Numbered from the stretch's first letter, positions 10,240 to 22,872 are shown. The stretch is 64,000 nt of DNA from Limonium bicolor (GCA_023374045.1 CM041782.1:189366925-189430924), one strand, 5' to 3'. The notes: generated by a model from the letters alone, not told the origin. Numbers and translations are program-made.

Positions 10240-11180
10240 ATGAGTGCTTGCATGCCTTGATTGCTAGTTGCATAGCAAAGAACTAATAAGACTCACTAGT
10301 AGAATTTTAAACCACGTAGGAAGCTATAAGATATGCTTTCCTATCCCCTCACCGCCCTCCCTGGAAGAAAACATTATCAAAGTACAAGAACCAGGGAACG
10401 AACAATGTAAGGTTATCCAACCAGGTTTGATATTACTCAAAGGATACCTAACACCGGAGACACAAATTGCAATCATCAGAAGATGTCAAGAATTGGGAGC
10501 AGGACCAGGAGGGTTCTACACTCCAGAATTTCCAGGAGGATCAAAATGAAGCTGAAAATGATGTGCTTAGGAAAGGATTGGAATCCTTACTCAAAGACCT
10601 ACCAGGATACAAGAAATGGGGAAGGAGCACAAGTGCCAAAAATCTCAGAAGATTTTTTTCAAATTGTGGAACAAGCAGTTAATACAGCTCAGTAGCTAGA
10701 AGAAGATCCAGTTCCCAACTTAAGGACTGATCTATGTATCATCAACTTCTATGAAGAAGGAGGCCGTTTAGGACTACACCAGGACATTGATGAAACAAAA
10801 GGGTCCCTTGAACAGGGGATACCAGTATTATCTTTGTCAATTGGAGATGACGCAGAGTTCCTTTATGGCGAGCAGAAGCGTGTGGACCTTGCAAAGAAAT
10901 CATATTGAGTTCAAGAGATGTTTTAATAATGGGTGGAAAGTCAAGGTTGCTATACCATGGAATTAAAAGGATTAAACTAAACACAGCACCTTCGACAGTG
11001 ATAAACACCACTCACATGAAACCAGGAAGATTAAGTTTGACTTTTAGAAAGTATTAGTGTTGTAATTGTTTTTGGACATCTGAAAGGAGATCATCTCATC
11101 AATGAAGCATTATTGTTATGAAAGTGAATGTCTTTAGACCCCATCATATATCCAAGTACTTACCCAGATTCTGTTATTAG
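10193..11180 (+). other. Element A: putative intron between gag and pro-pol, containing the AlkB-type domain
   Basis: The donor is CAG|GTACTT (cut after 10192) and the acceptor TTATTAG|GTTGTG (cut after 11180). Both are in phase 1, and joining them keeps the gag C-terminal frame open into the protease frame, with a Gly codon at the junction followed by Cys. Element B has the same donor and acceptor at the matching places with the same phase. If retained, Gag stops 16 codons after the donor. This is inference from two elements; no transcript was seen. Splicing between gag-pro and RT is known for plant Ogre elements, but at a different site. Confidence 0.6.
10304..11057 (+). pseudogene. Element A AlkB-type 2OG/Fe(II) dioxygenase domain, frameshifted
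   Basis: AlkB enzymes oxidatively demethylate DNA or RNA bases using 2-oxoglutarate and Fe(II). The order is that of plant ALKBH1-like proteins: L-L-K-G-Y-L-T-P-E near 10430, G-P-G-G-F-Y-T-P near 10505, M-M-C-L-G-K-D-W-N-P near 10560, then I-N-F-Y and G-R-L-G-L-H-Q-D. Iron ligands His (10777-10779) and Asp (10783-10785) form HxD; the distal His is at 10956-10958 in Y-H-G. The 2OG-binding motif is R-L-S-L-T-F-R (11028-11048), with Ser where Asn is usual. Breaks: a shift at about 10546, a TAG at 10693 and a shift at 10903-10908. An upstream open frame begins at 10268, but there is no ATG matching the start seen in element B. Confidence 0.8.
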
Positions 11181-14100
11181 GTTGTGCTAAGGAGACGGAA
11201 GGTGCCTTAAGTATTCTTACTGAGGAGGAGGCCAGCAAGGGCGGCGCGATCCTCACTGGTACCTTTCCTGTTAATGGAGTGGATGCATTAGTACTGTTAG
11301 ACTCCGGAGCCTCACATACATTCGTTTCGCCTTCGCTTGCGGGGAAGTTGGGGCTAGACGCTGTAGAGTTACCTGATTTTAAGGTGGCACTCCCGTCTAA
11401 GGAGAAGATCAGTTGCACTCGTCTTTATAGAGGAGCCACTATCCGCATTAAGGAGGAGGAATTTCCTATTGACCTTATTGAGTTCAGAGGTCTAGGATTC
11501 GATGTTATAGCTGGGATGGACTGGTTGGAGCGGCACAGAGGCCGTATTCTTTGTGCAGAGCGCAGACTGTTACTTAAGAGCCCATCAGGAGTGACAGTAT
11601 CTTACCGCCAGAGCCCTAGGGCACCATCGATAAAGGTTATATCTGCTATGTCCATGTACAAGCACGTCAGGAAGCAGAAGGAAGTATATCTATGTTATGT
11701 TCAGAATGTAGAGCAAGACCCTGACTTTGATCCAGATATGCCAGTGGTGTCAGAATTCCCAGATATTTTTCCAAAGGAACTTCCAGGCTTACCGCCACCC
11801 AGAGAGGTAGAGTTCTCCATTGAATTACTACCAGGTACCGGTCCCATAGCTAAGGCACCGTACCGTATGGCACCAGCAGAGATGGCTGAGTTGAAGGAGC
11901 AGCTGAAAGATTTATTAGACAAGGGATACATACGACCTAGCGTATCTCCTTGGGGAGCACCAGTGCTTTTTGTGAAGAAGAAGGATGGAAGCCTTCGGTT
12001 ATGTATCGATTACAGGGAGCTTAATGCAGTGTCGGTGAAAAATAAATATCCACTACCACGAATTGACGACTTGCTTGATCAGTTAAGAGGAGCAAAGGTG
12101 TTTTCGAAGATCGATTTGAGATCGGGATACCATCAGATACCTATCAGGGAGCAAGACATAGAAAAGACAGCATTCAGAACACGATATGGCCACTATGAGT
12201 TTACAGTCATGCCTTTTGGCTTGTCAAATGCACCTGCAGTCTTCATGGATTTAATGAACAGATTATTCAGAGAGCAGTTGGATAAGACCGTGGTTGTATT
12301 CATCGATGACATCCTAATTTACTCAAAGTCTAAGGAAGAGCATGAGAGTCACCTCCGACATGTACTTGAGATCTTAAGGGAGAACCAGCTTTATGCTAAG
12401 TTCTCCAAATGTGAGTTTTGGTTGGACAGAGTTTCCTTTTCTAGGACATGTTATCTCAGATGCTGGGATCGCAGTGGATCCAGCAAAAATAGAAGCAGTT
12501 CGCACCTGGCCTAGGCCAAAGACAGTGACTGATATCAGGAGTTTCCTTGGATTAGCAGGTTACTACAGGAGGTTTGTCAGAGACTTCTCCAAAATAGCCA
12601 AACCTATGACCAGTTTAATGAAGAAGGACGCACCATTCACATGGACTACTGAATGTGAGACCTCATTTCAGTATTTGAAGAATGCTTTGACATCAGCACC
12701 AGTTTTGACTATACCTGAAGGCACAGAGGGTTATGAAGTTTATTGTGATGCATCAGGCAGAGGATTAGGGTGTGTACTCATGCAGAATGGGAAGGTAGTC
12801 GCCTACGCTTCTCGACAGCTGAAGAAACATGAGCAGAACTATCCCACACATGACTTAGAGCTTGGAGCAATTGTTTTTGCATTGAAGATCTGGCGCCACT
12901 ACCTGTATGGTGTCCAGATGACCGTATACTCGGATCACAAAAGTTTGAGGTATGTATTCACCCAGAAGGAGTTAAACATGAGACAAAGAAGATGGGTTGA
13001 ATTTCTCAAAGATTATGACATCGATTTGCAGTATAAAGAAGGAAAAGCTAATGTTGTAGCAGACACATTGAGTCGACGAGCACATTCTTTAAATGCCGTT
13101 GTGGCTAGCTCGAGTCTTATAGACAACATACGTAGCGCACAGCAGAATGATCAGCGAATGATGGAGATCAGTCAGAAGTTGTCTGACGGTACATTTGAAG
13201 GTGGGAAGTATGAGTTCCAGTTACATGATGATGGACTCATCAGATTGAAGGGCAGATTGTGTATTCCCAGAGACAGCACAGATATAAAGGATCATATTCT
13301 TCGAGAGTCCCACACTTCTACCACAACTGTCCATCCAGGAGCTTCTAAGATGTACAAAGATCTAAAGAGGTATTTCTGGTGGAGTGGTATGAAGGGCGAC
13401 GTGACAGAGTATGTAATTCGATGTCTCACTTGTCAGAAAGTGAAATTCGAACATAGACGACCAGGAGGTATGGTACAGTCTATGCCAGTTCCAGAGTGGA
13501 AGTTTTATGATATCTCTATGGACTTCGTGGTGGGACTACCACCAACGAGAGGAGGACTTAATATGATTTGGGTTGTTGTTGATCGACTGACTAAAGTTGC
13601 TAGGTTTATTCCGATGAAAGACACTTGGAAAGTGCCAAAGTTAGTAGAACTATTTGAGAAAGAGGTTATCAGACATCATGGAGTACCAAAAACTACTGTT
13701 TCAGATCGAGATACTAGATTTCTCTCACGATATTGGCGAGCTACTCGCGAAGCACTTGGCACTGAATTGAAGCTTAGCACATCATTCATCCTCAGACAGA
13801 TGGTCAGTCAAGAGGACTATTCAGACCTTAGAGGACATGCTACGAGCATGTGCTTTGGATTTCCAGGACAGCTGGATAGATAGATTACATCTCATCGAGT
13901 TTGCATACAATAACAGCTATCACGCCTCTATACAGATGTCACCTTTTCAAGCCTTATATGGCAGACCATGTCGCACACCATTGTGCTGGGACGAGTCTAG
14001 TGAGACCGTCATCATTGGGCCTGAGTACTTAGAGCAAGTTCAGGCAGAAGTACAACAAATCAGAAATAACATGAAAGCAGCACAAGACAGACAAAAATCA

Positions 14101-14413
14101 TATGCTGATGAGAGGCGACGAGACCTTGAGTTTGCGGTTGGCGACCAGGTATTTCCGCGAGTATCACCCATGAAGAGTGTATTCAGATTTGGTCAGAAGG
14201 GCAAGCTAAGCCCGAAATTTGTAGGACCCTACGCTATCACAGAGCGGGTGGGCCTTGTGGCGTATCGACTTGATTTGCCAGCAGAGTTGGGCAAAGTACA
14301 TAATGTTTTTCACGTGTCTCAGCTTAAGAAATACATGCCTCATCCTTCTCATGTTCTACAACCAGAGACACTCTCATTAGAACCAACAATGCGGTATGTG
14401 GAAACCCCGCAAC
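11181..14413 (+). pseudogene. pol: Element A pol: protease, RT, RNase H, integrase (5' part, broken by element B)
   Basis: Domain order is protease, RT, RNase H, integrase. The protease site D-S-G-A-S is near 11300. RT runs about 11850-12430: [16 protein letters not shown] and the catalytic F-I-D-D near 12300. A one-base shift lies near 12435. RNase H follows (Y-C-D-A-S near 12735, S-D-H-K-S near 12935, A-D-T-L-S-R near 13065). Integrase has the H-H-C-C finger (13310-13440), first Asp in D-F-V-V-G near 13520 and second Asp in S-D-R-D-T-R near 13700. Base losses at about 13787 and 13810 break the H-P-Q-T-D-G region; the second removes a base from the catalytic Glu codon. Element B interrupts the gene at 14413; the end resumes at 34540. 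Confidence 0.9.
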
Positions 14414-16107
14414 TGTAACACCCCAACCGCAAATCCTTCCATTATCCTCTAATCAATCCCATACTTACCCTTCTCGCAGCGGAATACTTACTTGCTTCCG
14501 GCGGGTGATACAACGCCGTTACCCTCCAAGGTTAACAAGGCTACTATTACTTACCGTTTCGGTCTGATGATTAGATTGAAATACATACATACTACTTACT
14601 TTACAATACCAAATACTTAGTTTACATTTGATTACCGAGTATCCAAGTTATACGAATTACAATCCGGTGCTACTTCCCAAATTAAGAGTTTATACAACTA
14701 CTCCTTTCTATCCAATCAAGAATTCATTACTCAAAAGGTGTACCACATGGTACACCGGCTACTCAAAAGGCCTTAGCCGTGTACAACTCAGTACACCATC
14801 TAATCTTACTACTACTCCAAAAAGAATCACATCTTGACCTTACTCTACCTTCACGCCTCGCGGGTACCTGTGGAGTAAAAACATTCCCCCTAGGGGTCAG
14901 CTTACGCTGCATATGATAACCGCATACCCCGCGTACTAGCGAGGGTACGCCAATTATTTGGTCGAGTACATGCGGTTCGTTTCATTCATACATACATACA
15001 TGCTTTATACAATGCAATACATTGCATTCATTTCACCAAGCATACATACATACAATACATACAAGGAATACAATACAAGTCATTCATTCATACTTACCAT
15101 AGTCACCGCACCACGGAGTTACAATTCTCCAATACATACAAAGGTCTCATTAGCCTTATTACACACCCGGGTTGATCGGGTGTTCAATACTTTTACTCCG
15201 GGTCAATGACTTACAATAGTCAAGACCAATACAAATACAATACTTACTTCTTACATACTTTACTTCCAGTTAAGTCGGTATGACCTCCGGGCAGGGATTA
15301 CTACATCCCACCACCGGGCTTTAGGGTGGCCCACTAATCCAGGATGCTACCCATTCAAGGGATTTGGTCCATGGAAAAGATTATAGCCAGGATTCGGATC
15401 CAACCTCTTGTGTCTCCTTATCCTCACGCGTGGCCGAAACTATATCGGGCTTCTACTCATTCCACTATACTCATTACTCATGTTAGGAGTTAGATGGTTA
15501 GGAATTAGTAGAAGTCCATACTTTTACTTCTCATACATACATACAATACACAAGTACTCATACTTACACATACACTTCGTTTCCATTCATACATTTCATG
15601 AATTATACAAACTAAATGTTCGAGAGCATAAACAAGAACAATATAGTTCAAACACAACTAGGTGCAATATAAGTCCGATTCGTGCATTTATCTTGTTGGT
15701 GATCACATAAGCACATAAATCGGGGTAACCAAGTTAGGATACAGGGCATGAAGAAATCATACCGTTCACCGTCGAATACGTACTACCGGTTCCTTTGGAG
15801 ATCAACTATTTGATTCCTATACATACATGAAGTAGTATGATCAATGATCTATTATTGATCTAACTTACTCCTTCATTGATACTTTCAATGTATACTTACT
15901 ACTTCTTTACATTCATACTTGGTTATAAAACCATTCTTTTCTTTACTACCTCATAAACTTGCTTTCTTACAAACTTACTTACTTCTTACCATTATTACTT
16001 CATTAATGGTGTATTACTACATATATATGCATATAGGTATATAGGCATATATATATATATGTATATGATTACTATAATCCTATAATTAAAATATTATTTT
16101 TTTTTTA

Positions 16108-16507
16108 CTCGACCGGACTGGCGACCGACCTTGCAAGTCCGGTCCATTCCAGTAGGCTACATCGGGTGAAATTCCAGGGCCGACCGACCTTGTAAGTCCG
16201 GTCCCAAGGTCGGTCCATTCCAGTAAGTTTCGTCTTTGAAAATTTTAGCCCGACCGACCTTGCAAGTCCGGTCGCAAGGTCGGTCCATTCCAGTAGCTTG
16301 CATTACCGAAATTTTTCTGGCCGACCGAACTTGCAAGTCCGGTCGCAAGTTCGGTCCATTCCAGAAGGTTTCAGACGGGAGAATTTTCTGGTCCGACCGA
16401 ACTTGCAAGTCCGGTCGCAAGGTCGGTCGATTCCAGAAGGTTTCCCGTCTTGTAGGTCTGGGCTCGACCGACCTTGCAAGTTCGGTCCTAAGGTCGGTCC
16501 GGCCCAG
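16108..16507. repeat. About 70-bp tandem array with internal inverted repeat in the B LTR
   Basis: Six units, each reading roughly CCGACCGACCTTGCAAGTCC, then GGTCGCAAGGTCGGTC, then CATTCCAG and a variable spacer ending in GAAATTTT-like bases. Within each unit GACCGACCTTGC pairs with GCAAGGTCGGTC, so each can form a strong hairpin. The array is repeated in the other B LTR at about 32205-32645. Two units have CGAACTTG and CAAGTTCG in place of CGACCTTG and CAAGGTCG, so pairing is kept. Confidence 0.85.
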
Positions 16508-17360
16508 TTTTTCAGTTTTAAAATCTGTTTTCAATTGCATTCTTTACCCACTGCTTCCCCAATCTTTACCTATACTTCCCCACATGATTTAGCACTAATT
16601 TAACACTCTAAATCACCTTAGTTCATCCACCAAACTTACTACTCAATCCCTACACAACTTACACCAATTTTCACCACTTCAATCCAACACTTACATAATT
16701 TTTCCTCACACTCATGCTACAGATTTTTCTCTTCTCTCAAATGCTACAGATTTTTAATCAATCTTCTACATTCCATCACTCTCTCAACTAATGCCATTCT
16801 TAGCATCCAAAATCCATTACCTTACATCCTAGTTTCATCCCATATACAAACTCATACTAAAATCTGTTACAAGCTACTAAACATTCCTTTAAACTCTCCA
16901 AATACTTCATCTTCTTAAACAACTTAAGTCCTCTCATTCCTAAGTACAATTGGACATACTCTCCCCTATATTTTTAACATTCTCACACATTATTTCAGCT
17001 CACAAATTCATGTTCTCACAACCTGTTTACACAACACTTCTTATACACACAATTCAACTCCAATATACACATTACAATTCCTGCACATATACACATACTA
17101 CCCATTGTTTTCCCAAGCTTTTAAACTTCATTTAAAACTTCAAAAACTGTTACATTCTTTCCTCCAATACACTACTACATTACCACTACTCATTACTCAA
17201 ATACATTACTTGTTTTTGATACTCACAACTGTTACAACACAATATACACAACTAACTCAAGGTAAGGGCATTTACCTTGTCTTGTTAGTTTCCTTTCTTT
17301 CCTTTCCTCCTCTCTTCTTTTCTTCTCTTTGTTCTCGGTCCCAATAGGGTTCCCACACAC

Positions 17361-20300
17361 TGAAATACCCCTAATTAATTTAAATTAATTTAGGGGATTT
17401 CTTTTATTAAACCATAAATAATACTATTAATATTAAATTATGGTATGGAATTATGAATATTAAATTATTATATGGAATTGTGAAATTTATTTAGGGGTTT
17501 TCTCCTATTTAACCCTAATTATGATACATTATTATATAGTATTATGAATTTAATAATAAGATTTATAAGTCAATAAATCTTGGGAAAATTTCTAAACACT
17601 CCAAATATATTATAAAGATTTTAGGAAGTGTTGGAACATTGTTTTGAAATATAAAAGTCAATATAAAATTCTAGAAACCTTAAAGCTTATTAAGCCTTGC
17701 TAGAGTTGACTTTTTGAGAATGGTCAAACCAGGCCATGAAACCTATACCAATAAATAGGTTATGAAAAACCATGAAGATCGATAAAAAGAACGTTAAAAA
17801 TGGACCATCCTAGCCAAAGTTATGATAGATTGAAGTTTAGAGCCAAAATTTTGAGAAATGCTGACGTGTCAGTCTGCCAGGCATTACCACTGAACAGTCC
17901 CAGTTTTTGACAGTTTTGGCATGTCGAGGGTCGAATTTGAAACGCCTATATCTCTTGCTCTACTCCACCATTTGGTATGCCGTCTGTTCCATTCTCTTCT
18001 CCTTAATCTCATCTTTCCAACCATTACTCACACATCATCTAACTCCTTCTACAATGACCGGAAAATTGATCCAAAGTTGGCTCCTCGCGATTGCGTAACC
18101 CAGAATTCCAGTTTTTCCTGAAATTGGGTAAACTTTGTCTCGCCATAACTTCTTCATTTCTCATCCAAATTTCGTGTTCTGTAGCTTGTTTTGAAGATCT
18201 CTAATCCCTCTATAACTTTCATGTTGATGGCCAAGGATGATTCGCACTTGTTTGGGAGATAAATCTGTCTAAACTTGCCTACTCAATCACGGTGGAAAAT
18301 CTGCCCAGTTCATCCCGAAACAACCACTAGGTAAACACCGATCTTGTGAGATCTGTAACTTTCTCCCTAGTTCATCAAATTCAATGATTCTTCCACTAAC
18401 ATCTAGAGTTACATGTCTATTTTGGATTGTAATAGGTTACATGAATCAAATCTCTCTCTGTTGGTGCGAGTTGATTCGAGAAGTGGCATACCTGAACCGC
18501 ACATAAAATAACGTTTTCCAGAATTCTCGATTTGGATTCTCCTCGTTAATGCAATTCCGGTAAGTTTCTGATCAAATTGCTCCGTTGATGCCATTCGAAA
18601 TTTCATCACCGATCAAACCCACATGCCAATTTAGTCTATTATGCATTACAATGGGAGAATTTGTCGAAATTGAATTCGAACTCAAACCGTGAACCCTAAC
18701 TTCGAAGCCAGATTCGAAACTGCTCGAGTCTGCATGATAATTGGGGAAATTGGTACCATTAGAACCGGGATTTGATTACGAGTTGATAGAAACAAGAATC
18801 ACTCGATTTCGTTCTGTAGATTAGGAGAAAATCGGGATTTAGTACTCGAATGGGTTATTGAGTTCGATGATGAACTAGAGACACAGGGACCGTCCGATCG
18901 CAGTTTAAAGGAACGGACGGCCCAGATTAGATCGTGGGAATATAAGAGTATATTAAGTTTTATAAATTCCAGTAAATAGTCTTAACTTGTTGGGTTAATT
19001 TAAATATCTTCCCGAATGTATTTTGACTTGAAATTTTAACCATAGATTCCTTATTTAATCTAGTTTATTTTGATGTAAACTAATATGGGTTTTAAGTTTT
19101 TAAACATCAGTTATGATTTTTGCAAGTTACGGGTATTAAGGAATTATTTGGGTGATTTAAAAAGATATTTTTATGAAATAAAAATTTTATAATATGTCTA
19201 AAATGTTATAGTTATTATATATTAAATTTGGGAATTTTTGGACAAGGGTAAATAGGTTTAAAAATTATGTTTATGGAATTTTCATAAGAATAACCTATAA
19301 TATAAGGTTTTAAATGTAACCAAAAATTAAAGTATGGCTAGGTAATTAACTTTATAGGTTGGGGAAAATATAATAAGACTAAAATAACATTTAATACAGA
19401 ATGTTAATAAATATTTTTGGGTATAAACTTTTAAGTGAAGTAAATATATATATAGATGTACATATATAAACGAAATAAAATAGTAACTTAGGTTAAATCA
19501 AGGAACTTAATTAATCTACATTTATATTAATTATATAATATGGTAGTTAATATACTTAATTGAAACTAATGAAAATACTTTATTTTATAAACCATATATT
19601 GGATGTAGCTATGTGTAAAAGTTAGTATAAATAATTAAGTGCAATAAAACTACACAAGGAATGTCATGAATAAATCCTAATATATACACATAAAAAACTA
19701 CATAAATAAAAGAAATAAAATGCCTTGTAGAAAATATAATATGAAGGAATTAATGAGATATACTAAACCTCTACATAATACTAATAAAAGAATATTATAT
19801 GAGGCGGTATTAAATTATGATTATTAAACTTAAGGAGTTATCTTTGAATTTCTAAGATTTATATAAACCGTATTAAAATACATGTATAGTATTAGTCAAC
19901 GACCATAATGTAAGTCTATAATTGGGCTAAGTAATTAATAAGTTAAAACTTAGGAAAAATTGATTAGATTACATAAAATGTTACACAAATAGATCTTATT
20001 CTATAATTAATGATAAATAAATGTAATACTTTTACATCTAAATGTTTTTAATATATAAACAATAATAAAGTAAATAAAATACTTTTACATATGAATGTGA
20101 GGTGGATTAGTAAGTCTAGATTTAATCATTTCTTAACATTTAAGGTATTGAAATATAACTTAATGTTTTAAGATAAAATCATTAAAAGGATTATGATATA
20201 AAACTACATTAAACTATGGTTTGGAAATTTATCTAAATAATAATCCTTAAGTTTCTTGGCATTAGATAAGCCATATGAAATACATTTATAACATTAATAC

Positions 20301-22872
20301 CAATACTTAGGATATGAGTCTACAATTAAGTGAGGCATTTAGTAGTTAGAATTTATAGAAAGGTTTATAAATAGGAATTTGATACTTAAAACCTTTGAAC
20401 CTTTTATTAGATAAAACTAAGTTACACAAGAGATTATATTGATCTACTTTACAACACTAAAAATATTAATGTGTCATTTGAGTATAAGGTATGAGGATTT
20501 TTCAGAACATATTATCTTATTAAGTAATTGACAATTTCACTTGTGAATGAGAGTTTAATTCTTAGATAAATTCTACCTTATGATGTTAAGATATAATGTT
20601 CATCCTAAAACATAATAAAAGGGATTAATTTATTAAGTTATTCCTTTGAAACCTTAGGTTTGTAAGCAATATGAAAATGTATTTTAAGACATAAGTTTAT
20701 TAAAAATTTAGTATAAAAGGATTAACATAGTCTATAGCGGGAATGTGTGTAAAAATAAAACATTGGGAAATTGAATGTAAGCGAGGTACATAAAAGGTTA
20801 TCTTAAGTGCCTATTATACAGTTAATGATAAAGTAAATATATACCTTGGGAATACTAAATGTAAGAGTTCGATAAATCTAAGTAACTAAAAATAGTTATT
20901 CAAGATGAGAAGCAATTTAACATCTTATGATAAGATTATTAGATGGTGTAATAAAAGTCATCCTAAACTAAAATAAGATAAATGAGTTTAGTAACTCAAT
21001 TAGGTTATCATAAAATGCATCTACAACACCATGATTCCATATACAGGATGTAGATCTTAATTATGTTGAGGGGAAAACTTAATCATAATGGATTATTTGG
21101 TAATACTGATAAAATACATAATCATTACATTGTGAAATAAGAGTATAATATTCTAGGATAAACCTATCTAGGTCATAAACCGATATTTATTCTAAATTAA
21201 GAATAAAAGTATTAAGCTTAAGAATTATTATTGAGATTCTAAGATTAGATGAATAATATAATATGCACTTTTGATATAAGGGTCTCAAGAGTCTTGAATT
21301 GAGAATTAGGGTTAAGTATGAATAAAGTTGATAGAGTGTAAACAAGTAAACAAGTGTTAATAACATACATTCCCTGTCTTACAACCTTGGGTTATACAAT
21401 ATTCTAATATAAGTCAAAGGTTATACATAACATTTAAGCGAGGGCTTAAAAGACAATTGAGACTTAGAAATAAGAGTGAGGAATTTATTAAGTTTAACTA
21501 GGTTACAAGTTATTGATGTTAGACTACCTTAATATTCCTCAGAGGTATTGTTGATTATTTGCACAAGTCGACTAGAACTGCTACAATGATTACCAGGTAC
21601 GATTTCTCGTACTCAGATACTTTTGCTAACGGACTTTATGAAATGTTTTGGGAAACGCTAACTGAGCTGAAATGAATTTACAAAGGGAAACTATTTGTAT
21701 GACTAACTAAGCTTGATGTTAATTTAACTATGCTTTTTTGAACGTGTTTGTATGTAACTCCCTTGATGTGACTACTGAGCCTTGAATGTACAACTTGCGT
21801 GGTTATTGGTTCCTTCTATCTAGTGTTTCATTAGATATTATCTGCCTGGGGTTTACGCCTCTGCACTCTGTAGGACTGAGTGTTTTGGTATCGCTCTGGT
21901 GTAGTTAATGATCTAGTGGAAATATGGGAAATGTCAATCTTGGTAAATGCTTCTTTTGACCCTGGATATTGTTTCCTCCATGAGCTGAGTCTTGGTTGTG
22001 ATGTGCGCACATCTTCATCGGTAAACAGCGAGGGGCTGTATATCCCCTGTCCAGACGGACGTTGTAAACAGCGAGGGGCTGTATATCCCCTGTCCAGACG
22101 GACGTTGTAAACAGCGAGGGGCTGTATATCCCCTGTCCAATCGGACGTTGTGAACAGCGAAGGGCTGTATATCCCCTATCCAATCGGACGTAGTTAACAG
22201 CGAGGGGCTATATCCCCCTGTCCTAAAAGGACGTATTTGGCCATTGATCATATTCCACTCTTGAGTTTCTGGTTCTTGGATATCTTCTTTCATTCCTAGT
22301 CCTTGTGACTACTTGGGTCTTTCTAATCCTAATTGGAACTGAATCTAACTTAAGCAATGGATGTTCACTAACTTCTGGCGTGGTTTCTTTTATGTTGGCT
22401 CACTCTACCTTCACGTTATTTATCTCTATCCTTGACTTGTTATCTTTGACTTGGTGTTTTGGTGTGCCTTGTTCTTCTGATTTGTTTTGAGCATTTGACT
22501 TCAAGTTATTGTTATTTTAAGAGTTATGTTTTTCTTTTAAAACTGTTGTTTTGGAGAGTTGTACCAGTTCCATTCCAGGGAACTGACTCACCCCCCCTGG
22601 GGTGGGCTGCTTGGTTTCATCTTGCAGGTACGAATTGTTATACACGTGGCCACGAAGAGTATGAGTGTATGGGATGGGAATTAGGAATTTGGAGAGCTAC
22701 TGTATTTTATTATCATTACTTTTATACTATGTTTTCTCGAGTTCAGACCGTAGCTTTTGTAATATCATAAGTTGTAATCGGTGAGGTTTGGTGCCGGGTG
22801 TTTGGAACCCGATGATCTGTAATCGCCTTGGTGTTTTAATTCCGCTGCATTTATGTTAAATAGGGGCGTACA
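17361..22872 (+). mobile_element. Solo LTR C (5.5 kb) inside the B 3' LTR
   Basis: It begins TGAAATACCCC (17361) and ends GGGGCGTACA (22872), with CACAC on both sides (17356-17360 and 22873-22877). The uninterrupted B LTR at about 33470-33480 shows the empty site. There is no primer site, gag or pol within. Its 3' end resembles the 3' end of the A LTR (TTCAGACCGT, then CGCTGCA, then the final CA), so it is an LTR of a related family in plus orientation, left after LTR-LTR recombination. Most of 18900-21500 is AT-rich with no features. Confidence 0.85.
22021..22235 (+). repeat. Five 43-bp tandem units in solo LTR C
   Basis: Units start at 22021, 22064, 22107, 22150 and 22193, an exact 43-bp period. 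Each has AGCGAGGGGCTGTATATCCC followed by CTGTCC and GGACGTT, giving two nested pairings (AGGGG with CCCCT, and GTCC with GGAC). The last unit is the most changed. The position, about 0.65 kb from the LTR 3' end, is comparable with the 50-bp pair in the A LTR. Confidence 0.88.

Noticed and set aside
10268..10303. Start of the AlkB-region frame at ATG 10268 as the true start
   Set aside because: Upstream residues do not match element B, whose similarity begins near R-I-L-N/M-K-F-T. I therefore started the domain near 10304 without an ATG.
14409..14413. GCAAC as a perfect target duplication for element B
   Set aside because: The right flank after 34539 reads ATGAA, not GCAAC. Coding continuity suggests only a damaged duplication.
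16157..16603. Open frames over the hairpin arrays (also 22015-22293 and 32256-32739)
   Set aside because: Repeated units whose length is a multiple of three or which lack stops give repetitive peptides on both strands. There is no start context or domain.
22020..22235. CRISPR-like array (regular 43-bp period)
   Set aside because: Units are contiguous copies without distinct spacers, in a plant LTR.
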